The notes below the pieces were generated by a model. The model ran no database searches, was not told the origin of the DNA, and worked only from the letters and a program-made list of their open reading frames with translations. Source: an uncultured Cryptobacterium sp. (GTDB lineage: Bacteria > Actinomycetota > Coriobacteriia > Coriobacteriales > Eggerthellaceae). Taken from it: a stretch of DNA of 10,827 nucleotides. How positions within the stretch are numbered: position 1 is the stretch's first letter; each line of letters opens with the position of its first letter. Location of the stretch: assembly GCA_958410215.1 (NCBI GenBank), contig CATYOF010000021.1:1-10827 (forward strand). Direction: 5' to 3'. This document shows, piece by piece, positions 1 to 6,190 of the stretch. Position numbers and translations under genes: made by a program.

Positions 1-246
1 AGATAGTTAACGATTCTAAAGACGACCTTTACACCACTTTTTGAGACGCGACCTTACTTTTCAATCTCTTCTCGGATCTTCATAGCTTTTTAGCCGCTAA
101 TCCAACTCTTTTTGTCCTATATCGAACTCTTTTCGGGCTTATGCAATCCCACTAATAAAAAAAATCGAGCCACTTTCACTAAGAAAAGCAGCCCGACGAG
201 GAGGGGGACCAAGTCCCAAAGGTATTAAGAAAACGAATTGGGGGAA
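1..246. other. Intergenic region downstream of the leftward operon, no gene seen
   Basis: No reading frame with a ribosome site is visible. Read on the minus strand, this is the 3' flank of the operon that ends at 247. It is purine-rich on that strand, with loosely repeated AAAGAGTT blocks (near 109-116 and 124-131). A short GGGAC/GTCCC stem lies at 205-217 (5 bp, 3-base loop). A 7-bp pair, TCGGGCT (133-139) with AGCCCGA (190-196), encloses a run of eight T residues on the minus strand. Either could take part in transcription termination of the operon, but neither is a canonical stem followed directly by a T-run, so no terminator is called. Confidence 0.4.
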
Positions 247-717
247 TTACAGTTCGCCCGCTTCGACCAGTAAGGCATATTCATGCATAGCAAGCTTGTA
301 GCTATTCTTGCCAAAGCCAGCAATCTGGCCTATGCATTCGCAAGCCGTTACTGACTTATGACGGAATTCGTCACGCTTATGAATGTTGGACATATGGCAT
401 TCAACAGCAGGAACAAGCGTATGAACCGACTCGAGCGCATCCATCAAGGCGTAGCTATAGTGGGTAAAAGCACCAGGATTCAACACTACGGGAATTTTTT
501 GACCGGTTTTTTCTGCTTCACGATAAAGTTCCTGTAAATGATCAATCAAAGGACCTTCGCCATTTGACTGGAAAGCATGAACTTCAAATCCAAGCGTTGC
601 GCCATATTCGGTAAGTTCCTGAATAAGATCGGCATAAAGCTGATTGCCATACTGACCTTTATTGCGAATACCATAGAAGTTATTGTTTGGACCATTGATA
701 ATCTCGAGACGACGCAT
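247..717 (-). CDS. Type II 3-dehydroquinate dehydratase family protein
   Basis: The 156-residue protein has the length and full motif set of type II dehydroquinases, which dehydrate 3-dehydroquinate to 3-dehydroshikimate. Seen: an N-terminal NGPNNN segment, Arg18 and Tyr23 in the mobile lid (Tyr is the catalytic base position), NPGAFTH at 80-86, and ECHMSNIHKRDEFRH at 106-120 with the catalytic His108. The start is set by AAGGAGG at 723-729. The second of two adjacent ATGs (717) has the usual 5-base gap, the first (720) only 2 bases. A longer in-frame extension to 816 lacks a ribosome site. Odd points are the usual GPNLNLLG being GPNNNFYG, and a position last in an operon with a hydratase and a dehydrogenase rather than with shikimate-pathway genes. 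A catabolic role (quinate/shikimate-like substrates) or a related substrate is inferred, not shown. Confidence 0.9.
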   Translation of the reverse strand: MRRLEIINGPNNNFYGIRNKGQYGNQLYADLIQELTEYGATLGFEVHAFQSNGEGPLIDHLQELYREAEKTGQKIPVVLNPGAFTHYSYALMDALESVHTLVPAVECHMSNIHKRDEFRHKSVTACECIGQIAGFGKNSYKLAMHEYALLVEAGEL

Positions 718-748
718 CATTTCCTCCTTGTGTGACCCCGTTTTATGT

Positions 749-775
749 GTGCCGAGCACTTTTTGCGCCCGGCAC
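749..775 (-). other. Inter-gene hairpin between the dehydrogenase and dehydroquinase-like genes
   Basis: GTGCCG (749-754) pairs with CGGCAC (770-775) across 15 bases. AGCAC (755-759) could alternatively pair with GTGCT (776-780), so two overlapping folds compete. It lies in the 126-base gap upstream of the dehydroquinase-like start, the widest gap in the operon. It could be an mRNA processing or attenuation structure; no T-run follows, so a simple terminator is unlikely. Confidence 0.4.
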
Positions 776-843
776 GTGCTACCCATTACTAGATTACCTT
801 CTTTGTTGGAAGGCACTTATATATATGACTTATGACACCGTTA

Positions 844-1779
844 CTATTTATTGATGTATTCGCGAATGTAGCGTTCAATACCCGTAACGCAGGCAACAAG
901 CGTTTCATTTACTGGTGTAGGAACACCGTGCTTTGCGCCTTGCGCAACAACCGCACCGTTGATTACGCCCACTTCAGTAGGACGGTGCTTTTCCAAGCTC
1001 TGCAAAATAGAAGGCTTGAAATCGTAAGGAAGTCCTGCACGCGCAAGCTCCAATACATCCATGGGGTTGCTGTAAGTAAGCTTAACCCCTGCCTTTGCGG
1101 CAACGTCCATGCCTTCCTGCACCGCAGCAACCGCCGTTGCAACCAGCTTTTCTTCCTGATACATATCGCCGTAAGGAAGATGAGTAATGCCGCAAACCGC
1201 GCCAGTTGCCACATTTACCAGAAGCTTGTCCCAAATAACACCCATGATGTTGTCAGAAACAATGCAATGCATACCTGCTTCCTCAAAAGCAGCACCAATT
1301 GCCTTCACACGATCGGTAATGCTTCCATCCAATTCCCCGATAAAGGTATCCTTACCTGGAATGGTTGCCTGTACGCGACCAGGTTCCAAAAGCATGCCGC
1401 CAATGTAGGTTTTGCCACCGATTACATGTTCAGCACCAACCACTTCGCTTAAAGCATCTTCAGCGCCAAGGCCATTCTGCAAAGACATAACAGCGGTTTC
1501 AGGACCTACCAGTTCTTTGCCTTCTTCCATAGTTGCCTTAGTATCGAATGCCTTGCACAACACGATTACCAAATCGCACGGTCCAATACCATCGGGAGTG
1601 GTATGACCAATAGGATGAGCAATTTCTTCGCCCGTTGGAGTAACCATTACCAGACCGTTTTTATTAACGGCATCCATATGAGCCTGACGACCAACAAAGT
1701 GAACCTCATTGCCCGCCTTCGCCAAAGCACCACCAATGGTACTGCCCAGCGAACCAGTTCCTAAAACGCAAACCTTCAT
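844..1779 (-). CDS. Ketopantoate reductase (PanE/ApbA) family NADPH-dependent dehydrogenase
   Basis: The 311-residue protein has the standard PanE layout and length. An N-terminal Rossmann domain starts with VLGTGSLG (residues 5-12), and Arg31 is placed to contact the NADPH phosphate. CKAFDT (75-80) and LQNG (100-103) follow. The C-terminal helical domain holds DKLLVN (184-189, the Lys185 expected to be catalytic), KPSILQSLEK (255-264) and RPTEVGVING (266-275, Glu269), ending with the family's TPVNE. PanE reduces 2-dehydropantoate to pantoate for coenzyme A synthesis. No other pantothenate gene is nearby and the neighbours look catabolic, so it may reduce another 2-oxo or 3-oxo acid. An AAGGA site lies inside the 18-base gap to the preceding gene, which shows translation within one operon transcript. 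Confidence 0.88.
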   Translation of the reverse strand: MKVCVLGTGSLGSTIGGALAKAGNEVHFVGRQAHMDAVNKNGLVMVTPTGEEIAHPIGHTTPDGIGPCDLVIVLCKAFDTKATMEEGKELVGPETAVMSLQNGLGAEDALSEVVGAEHVIGGKTYIGGMLLEPGRVQATIPGKDTFIGELDGSITDRVKAIGAAFEEAGMHCIVSDNIMGVIWDKLLVNVATGAVCGITHLPYGDMYQEEKLVATAVAAVQEGMDVAAKAGVKLTYSNPMDVLELARAGLPYDFKPSILQSLEKHRPTEVGVINGAVVAQGAKHGVPTPVNETLVACVTGIERYIREYINK

Positions 1780-1797
1780 ACAGAGTCCTTCTTTCCT

Positions 1798-2166
1798 CTA
1801 GTCTTCAGGTGAAACTAATTCAATCATGGGGCCTTCAGGCAATACGAACCAGTTGCGTGGCTTACCTTCTGCCTGCACTACCCCTTCAACGGCATATACT
1901 TTTTCCAATACCGCATCCACTTCGTCGAGCTTGATGCCAATATGAGTAAGCTGTCCCGCGTCGCGCTGCGTAGGATCAAAGGAAGCATCGCGCTGAAGCT
2001 GAATACCTCCAACCCACACCTGTTCCATCGATGCGACATCGCTGTGATCAAGCCCTTCAGGAGCAGTAAGAGTAATCTCAAGCCCTAAAACATTTTGGAA
2101 AAAGGCAAGGTCGCGCTCAAAATTACGCGAACGAATTGCTACATGATCTACATAAGGTGTTGTCAT
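1798..2166 (-). CDS. VOC-superfamily (glyoxalase/bleomycin-resistance fold) protein
   Basis: A 122-residue single-module VOC protein. Visible are the opening DHVAIRSRN (His8), the FFQNVLGLE signature (22-30), GGIQLQRD (Gln56), LTHIGIKL (His75) and the closing MIELVSPED (Glu116). His8, Gln56, His75 and Glu116 sit where the family places its metal ligands, so a metal-dependent lyase, isomerase, epimerase or dioxygenase activity is plausible. One module of this size normally works as a dimer. The substrate cannot be read from sequence. A strong GGAGGGGA site lies 5 bases before the ATG, and the gene starts 33 bases after the upstream MaoC-like gene. The position between a hydratase and a dehydrogenase suggests a step on the same small acid or acyl substrate. 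Confidence 0.85.
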   Translation of the reverse strand: MTTPYVDHVAIRSRNFERDLAFFQNVLGLEITLTAPEGLDHSDVASMEQVWVGGIQLQRDASFDPTQRDAGQLTHIGIKLDEVDAVLEKVYAVEGVVQAEGKPRNWFVLPEGPMIELVSPED

Positions 2167-2199
2167 TCAATCCCCTCCCTTATCGTTCAGATCGAAGCC

Positions 2200-2631
2200 C
2201 TATTCTTCTACCTCGAAGAACTTCAAGATGTGCTTAGCTACGCAAACAACCGTACCATCCTGGTTGGTAACAATAACATCAGCGTACGTCTTCATTGCTT
2301 CTTCGTCTACTTCGCAAACGGTGTAGGTTGCCGTTAAGGTGTCACCAAAATAAACCGGTGCGGTAAAACGCAGATGATCATAACCGTACGATGCACTGGG
2401 GATAGGAGATTCATACTTCTGCTGAATAAGCGTAGAAGCGGTGCTACCCAGAGCAAACGTCAAAACGCCATGCACGATACGGGTGCCATACTTGGTGGTC
2501 TTCATGAATGCTTCGTTGAAGTGCATCTGGCTATAGTCGCCCGTGATGCCACCAAACATATACACATCAGATTCGCTAATGGTCTTAGTGAAGGTGCAGC
2601 TGTTGCCTACTTCCAAAGGTAACTTTGTCAT
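2200..2631 (-). CDS. MaoC-like (R)-specific hydratase/dehydratase, hot-dog fold
   Basis: The 143-residue protein matches single-domain MaoC hydratases in length. ITGDYSQMHFNEAF (29-42) carries the catalytic Asp32 and His37 in the family's D-x4-H spacing, and RIVHGVLTFALGS (51-63) is the conserved hydratase-2 segment. The second half (YFGDTLTATYTV, then a closing strand ILKFFEVEE) completes the hot-dog fold. Such enzymes hydrate enoyl-CoA or similar unsaturated acyl substrates, usually as dimers. It is the first gene of the leftward operon. An AGAGGA site precedes the ATG by about 7 bases, and it shares a 340-base divergent control region with the LysR gene. No acyl-CoA ligase or other beta-oxidation gene is visible here, so a non-CoA substrate remains possible. 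Confidence 0.87.
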   Translation of the reverse strand: MTKLPLEVGNSCTFTKTISESDVYMFGGITGDYSQMHFNEAFMKTTKYGTRIVHGVLTFALGSTASTLIQQKYESPIPSASYGYDHLRFTAPVYFGDTLTATYTVCEVDEEAMKTYADVIVTNQDGTVVCVAKHILKFFEVEE

Positions 2632-2697
2632 GGGTTTTCCTCTCTCGAAATAAACCTTGTTTTCGTAAATAACCTGGTTTACCAGCAGATAAGGTAC

Positions 2698-2729
2698 GTA
2701 ATACCTAACCTCCTGTTTCTAGGTATTAC
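2698..2729 (-). promoter_or_regulatory. Perfect 10-bp inverted repeat in the maoC operon leader
   Basis: GTAATACCTA (2698-2707) and TAGGTATTAC (2720-2729) are exact reverse complements separated by 12 bases. As DNA this is a good operator dyad. As leftward RNA it is a 10-bp hairpin whose 12-base loop contains AGGAGG. No start codon lies at a usable distance after that AGGAGG, so it does not mark a gene. It sits about 70 bases upstream of the MaoC-like start. Confidence 0.6.
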
Positions 2730-2763
2730 CCTACCCCAGATTAGGCAAAGAATTCCCCGCATA

Positions 2764-2796
2764 TTATTCATCAAAGAACACACAACCTATGAATAA
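2764..2796. promoter_or_regulatory. Candidate LysR operator: TTATTCAT / ATGAATAA inverted repeat
   Basis: TTATTCAT (2764-2771) and ATGAATAA (2789-2796) form an 8-bp inverted repeat with a 17-base spacer. Partial copies, TGAATAA at 2830-2836 and TATTCAT at 2880-2886, lie nearer lysR. Several half-sites on one side of the helix between divergent units fit LysR-type recognition and activation sites. The assignment to this regulator is inferred from position only. Confidence 0.45.
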
Positions 2797-2971
2797 AAGT
2801 ACTCAGTAATATCTTTTGTTTTTGTTTTCTGAATAATGCCTGTTCAAAGGCTTTGATTTTGCTTCTTTATGGCATGCTGTATTCATTTAGTTCGCGCAAA
2901 AGACTTATACAGTTTTGTTATGGATAGTTTTATTTCTTCGCCTACAATTAGAAACTGTCCAAGGAGGAATA

Positions 2972-3898
2972 ATGAACCTTGCCCAGCTTTCGTATTTTCG
3001 GCATTTAGCAAAAATTCAGCACTACACGCGCGCGTCAGAAGAACTGCACATTTCTCAATCGGCCCTATCGCATTCCATTGCATCTCTTGAAGATGAACTG
3101 GGATGCAGCCTTTTTCGTAAAGAGGGCCGCAATGTCTACCTTACCGACGACGGCAGGCTGTTTCAAAAATATGTTGATCAGGGCCTTGCCGCTATCGAAC
3201 AAGGGGTAGCCGAACTCCAACAGCGTCACGGTATGCTTACGGGCGCTATAGAAATAGGTGCTATTGCCACCGTCCGTTCGAGTTATTTGCCTGCCGCCAT
3301 GAAAGCCTATAGCGACAAGTATGGCTCGTTAGTTGAATTCCATGTGGCACAAGGCGAAACTGGCCCACTTAATCAGCGCTTGGAGCAAGGCGTTTATGAT
3401 CTGGTAATTGCCGGCCCCCACCACAGGCCCGATATTGAATGTAAAACCTTGTTTTATCAGCAACTCGTGGTTGCCGTACGACGCGACCACCCGCTTGCTT
3501 CTCTTACCAGCATCCATTGGGATAACCTGGTAGGACATACCGTCAATACGTATCGTCGCGGCATTATGGTAGGCGAAACCCTAGAGGCGTTTTTGAAAGC
3601 CACTAACGCTCCCCTAGAAAAACTCACCTTGGTACGCAACTATGAAGACGAAGTAATGCTGGGGGCTCTTGCCGTACACGAATCAAGTGTTGCACTTACT
3701 ATGCTTACGTCGAATTTGCTTCCTGATCCCAATATGGTAGTCATCCCCCTTGATGTTGAAGGCGCTGAAACCTTCTATCCCATCTCTTTGACCTATCAGA
3801 AAAAAGCAATTCGCATGCCTGCCGCACAAAGCTTTATTGACTTTCTGCAAACGTTCGAAGCTCCCCGCTACGAGCGCGACGATTTTCGCAAGGAGTAA
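2972..3898 (+). CDS. LysR-family transcriptional regulator
   Basis: The 308-residue protein starts with the typical LysR N-terminus. NLAQLSYFRHLAKIQHYTRA runs into the helix-turn-helix (about 18-50), containing ASEELHISQSALSHSIASLE and LGCSLFRKEGR. A linker helix follows, then a two-lobed effector-binding domain from about residue 91 (GAIEIGAIATV) to the C-terminus. The start is the ATG with AAGGAGG at 2961-2967; an upstream in-frame extension to 2915 has no ribosome site. It is divergent from the maoC-led operon, which is the likely target, with a small molecule of that pathway as co-inducer (inference). The gene ends two bases before nadE, and the nadE ribosome site lies inside its last codons, so the two are translated from one mRNA. 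Confidence 0.95.
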   Translation: MNLAQLSYFRHLAKIQHYTRASEELHISQSALSHSIASLEDELGCSLFRKEGRNVYLTDDGRLFQKYVDQGLAAIEQGVAELQQRHGMLTGAIEIGAIATVRSSYLPAAMKAYSDKYGSLVEFHVAQGETGPLNQRLEQGVYDLVIAGPHHRPDIECKTLFYQQLVVAVRRDHPLASLTSIHWDNLVGHTVNTYRRGIMVGETLEAFLKATNAPLEKLTLVRNYEDEVMLGALAVHESSVALTMLTSNLLPDPNMVVIPLDVEGAETFYPISLTYQKKAIRMPAAQSFIDFLQTFEAPRYERDDFRKE

Positions 3899-3900
3899 CC

Positions 3901-5826
3901 ATGAAAGACGGATTCGTTACCGTAGCCGCCGCAACGCCGGTTATAACAGTTGCCGACTGCAAGGCAAACGCACACGCTATTGTGGAAAGTATTCATGAAG
4001 CAAGTGCAGCAGGAGCTCGCATCATTGTTCTTCCCGAACTGTGCATTACCGCCTATACCTGTAGCGATTTATTCTGGCAAACAGAACTGCTTGATTGCGC
4101 AGAAGACGCCCTTGTTGATATCGCGCGCCAGACTCAAGAACTTGATGCCCTTATTATGGTAGGCCTACCTCTTCGTGCGACAGGCAAGCTCTACAACGTT
4201 GCCGCTGTTCTTCATAAGGGAGCCATTTTAGGATTTGTTCCCAAGGTGAATCTTCCTGCGTATAACGAATTTTACGAAACGCGCCACTTTACTCCGGGCG
4301 AAGCGAACATGGGTACAATTTCGTTTAAGGGCACTGAAGTTCCCTTTGGTACCAATTTGCTGTTTTCCTGCACCACTTTGCCTGATTTGGTAGTAGCAGC
4401 AGAAATTTGTGAGGATCTTTGGGTGCCTAACCCGCCCAGCACATCACATGCCCTTGCAGGCGCTACCGTGCTTTGCAACTTATCGGCAAGTGATGAAATG
4501 GTAGGAAAGCGCACCTATCGTGACAGCCTAGTTTCCGGACAGTCTGCCCGTTTGGTGGCAGCTTATATCTACGCCACTGCGGGGGAAGGAGAATCCAGCA
4601 CCGATTTGGTGTTTGGCGGACAAAACATTATCGCCGAAAACGGCACCATTCTTGCTGAAGCGGCACACCTTCATGGCACTACCGACGAACGTGCCACGGT
4701 ACTTACCACCGTTGATGTTTCTCGCCTTGCCGCCGAGCGCAGGCGCATGAGCACCTATCCTGCCACTCAGGCAGACACCTATCGTACGATCCCTTTTGCC
4801 TTGTCGGTTGAAGAAACCAACATCGTTCGTCATTTCGATGCCGATCCTTTCGTACCCGCGAACCCTGCCCTTCTTGATCATCGCTGCGAAGAAATTCTTT
4901 CTATTCAGGCACTCGGTCTGAAGAAGCGCTTGGCTCATACCCATGCACAAACTGCAGTGGTGGGTATTTCAGGCGGGCTTGATTCAACGCTTGCATTGCT
5001 GGTAACCGCGCGCGCCTTTGATTGGTTAGGGCTTGATCGCGCCAGCATAATTGCCGTTACCATGCCCGGATTCGGTACGACCGACCGCACTTATACTAAT
5101 GCCTGTTCCATGGTGAAATCACTGGGTGCCACGCTGCGAGAAATTCCTATTGGAACTGCGGTTATGCAGCATTTTTCCGACATCAACCATAATCCAGAAG
5201 TTCACGACGTAACCTATGAAAATAGCCAAGCACGTGAACGTACCCAAATTTTGATGGATGTTGCTAACCAAGAAAATGGCTTAGTAATAGGTACGGGAGA
5301 TTTGTCAGAATTAGCTCTAGGTTGGGCAACCTACAACGGCGATCACATGTCTATGTATGCCGTTAACGCATCGGTTCCCAAAACGCTTGTCCGTCATTTA
5401 GTGCGTCACTATGCGTTCAATTGCGCCGACGAAAAACTTTCGCGAATCCTCTGCGATGTGCTTGATACTCCGGTAAGCCCCGAGCTTCTTCCTCCAACCG
5501 ATGGCGCTATTTCGCAAATAACAGAAGATTTAGTAGGGCCCTACGAGCTGCACGATTTCTTCTTGTATCACATGCTTCGTTTCGGTTTCCGACCAGCGAA
5601 AATATATCGTATAGCATGCCTTGCCTTCAAAGAACGCTACGATACCGACACTATTAAAAAGTGGCTTCGCACATTCTATCGTCGTTTCTTCGCTCAGCAG
5701 TTTAAACGTTCATGTCTACCCGATGGACCTAAAGTTGGCAGCATTGCGGTATCTCCGCGTGGGGATTTGCGCATGCCTTCAGATGCCTGCGCTACGGCAT
5801 GGTTAGCTGAAGTAGATTCGCTCTAG
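3901..5826 (+). CDS. nadE: Glutamine-dependent NAD+ synthetase
   Basis: The 641-residue two-domain enzyme amidates nicotinic acid adenine dinucleotide to NAD+, using ammonia released from glutamine. The N-terminal nitrilase-type glutaminase (about 1-290) shows the Glu46-Lys115-Cys170 triad in LPELCITAYT, FVPKVNLPAYNEFYE and AAEICEDLW. The C-terminal synthetase domain opens with the ATP-pyrophosphatase loop SGGLDS at 357-362 and continues with GTGDLSELALGWATYNGDHMS near 466-486. The length fits the large glutaminase-fused class rather than the short ammonia-dependent NadE. The ATG follows AAGGAG at the end of lysR. Cotranscription with a LysR gene is unusual for a housekeeping NAD gene and may tie cofactor supply to the neighbouring redox pathway, or be coincidental. 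The stop codon lies 3 bases before a long hairpin element. Confidence 0.96.
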   Translation: MKDGFVTVAAATPVITVADCKANAHAIVESIHEASAAGARIIVLPELCITAYTCSDLFWQTELLDCAEDALVDIARQTQELDALIMVGLPLRATGKLYNVAAVLHKGAILGFVPKVNLPAYNEFYETRHFTPGEANMGTISFKGTEVPFGTNLLFSCTTLPDLVVAAEICEDLWVPNPPSTSHALAGATVLCNLSASDEMVGKRTYRDSLVSGQSARLVAAYIYATAGEGESSTDLVFGGQNIIAENGTILAEAAHLHGTTDERATVLTTVDVSRLAAERRRMSTYPATQADTYRTIPFALSVEETNIVRHFDADPFVPANPALLDHRCEEILSIQALGLKKRLAHTHAQTAVVGISGGLDSTLALLVTARAFDWLGLDRASIIAVTMPGFGTTDRTYTNACSMVKSLGATLREIPIGTAVMQHFSDINHNPEVHDVTYENSQARERTQILMDVANQENGLVIGTGDLSELALGWATYNGDHMSMYAVNASVPKTLVRHLVRHYAFNCADEKLSRILCDVLDTPVSPELLPPTDGAISQITEDLVGPYELHDFFLYHMLRFGFRPAKIYRIACLAFKERYDTDTIKKWLRTFYRRFFAQQFKRSCLPDGPKVGSIAVSPRGDLRMPSDACATAWLAEVDSL

Positions 5827-5829
5827 ATT

Positions 5830-6027
5830 GAGGATCACTACGTTTTTCTCAAAGCTAACTGAGTGCTTATTCACACCACTAAGAATGCTAGGAGCGCGGC
5901 TAAACTAGTGCACACATAGTTCACCACATCCCAAAGAATATGCTTGCTAATCAGGGGCCGCGCTTTTGCATACATTCTTAGCAATGCGGCATTCAGAAAT
6001 AGCTTTTCTAAGAACGTAGTGATCCTC
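5830..6027 (+). ncRNA. Structured element copy 1: long imperfect hairpin with conserved 56-base loop
   Basis: A 198-base near-symmetrical inverted repeat. Paired blocks from outside in are GAGGATCACTACGTT (5830-5844) with 6013-6027, AAAGCTA (5851-5857) with 6000-6006, CTAAGAATG (5879-5887) with 5973-5981, and AGCGCGGC (5893-5900) with 5957-5964. The remaining loop (5901-5956) is 56 bases and contains ACATAGTTCACC-N2-ATCCC. The same architecture with different stem sequences recurs at 9543-9718. A further small hairpin (GCTTCG 6034-6039 with CGAAGC 6055-6060) follows 6 bases later, as one does after copy 2. The strand is taken from the flanking rightward genes. It could be a regulatory RNA, a 3' UTR or leader structure, or a DNA-level hairpin element. 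I do not recognise the family. Confidence 0.65.
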
Positions 6028-6115
6028 TCTTTTGCTTCGTTCGTGCCTGATAAGCGAAGCTTGCATAGGAGGCAAACGGCGGAAAGCTTGTTAAAGCGTT
6101 GAGTAAAGCCTACTC

Positions 6116-6139
6116 ATAATAGAACATTTGTTCTATTAT
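6116..6139 (+). promoter_or_regulatory. Candidate LexA (SOS) box
   Basis: A perfect palindrome with 11-base arms and a 2-base centre; the core reads AGAACATTTGTTCT. It fits the GAAC-N4-GTTC LexA box of Gram-positive and actinobacterial SOS genes. It lies about 50 bases upstream of the small hydrophobic ORF. TATTAT at 6134-6139 overlaps its right arm and could be the -10 box, which would let LexA occlude RNA polymerase; no convincing -35 box is visible. An AT-rich stem followed by T residues could also be read as a weak terminator, but the exact SOS core makes the operator reading better. Confidence 0.65.
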
Positions 6140-6159
6140 TTTTATAAGCCGATGGGCGG

Positions 6160-6190
6160 ATGGCTGCCTACCTGAACGGAGGTAAGCCAT
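6160..6190 (+). promoter_or_regulatory. Hairpin occluding the ribosome site and start of the small ORF
   Basis: ATGGCT (6160-6165) pairs with AGCCAT (6185-6190), and TACCT (6169-6173) pairs with AGGTA (6180-6184). This gives 11 pairs, a 3-base bulge and a GAACGG loop. The paired strand contains most of the GGAGGT ribosome site (6178-6183) and the first two bases of the ATG at 6189. In the folded mRNA, translation of the 25-codon ORF would therefore be blocked, a common feature of type I toxin mRNAs. Confidence 0.6.

Larger units (their letters stand above)
2632..2971. promoter_or_regulatory. Divergent control region between the maoC-led operon and lysR
   Basis: This 340-base stretch separates two divergent transcription units, the usual arrangement for a LysR regulator and its target. 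It contains no gene. It holds a perfect 10-bp inverted repeat at 2698-2729, an 8-bp inverted repeat at 2764-2796 and further copies of the same half-site at 2830-2836 and 2880-2886 (annotated separately where clear). TACAAT at 2943-2948 could be a -10 box for lysR, but no well-spaced -35 box is visible. I could not assign a confident promoter to the leftward operon either. Confidence 0.7.

Noticed and set aside
718..816. N-terminal extension of the dehydroquinase-like protein to 816
   Set aside because: The extra 33 residues fit no dehydroquinase N-terminus and the best ribosome site lies right before 717.
832..1452. 206-codon rightward open frame opposite the PanE-like gene
   Set aside because: It lies entirely antisense to a gene with full family motifs, has no ribosome site and encodes no recognisable domain; it is a shadow frame.
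4528..4950. 140-codon leftward open frame inside nadE
   Set aside because: Antisense shadow of a gene whose catalytic motifs span the region.
6116..6145. SOS-box palindrome read as an intrinsic terminator
   Set aside because: The stem is almost entirely A-T pairs and carries an exact GAAC-N4-GTTC core, so an operator explains it better.
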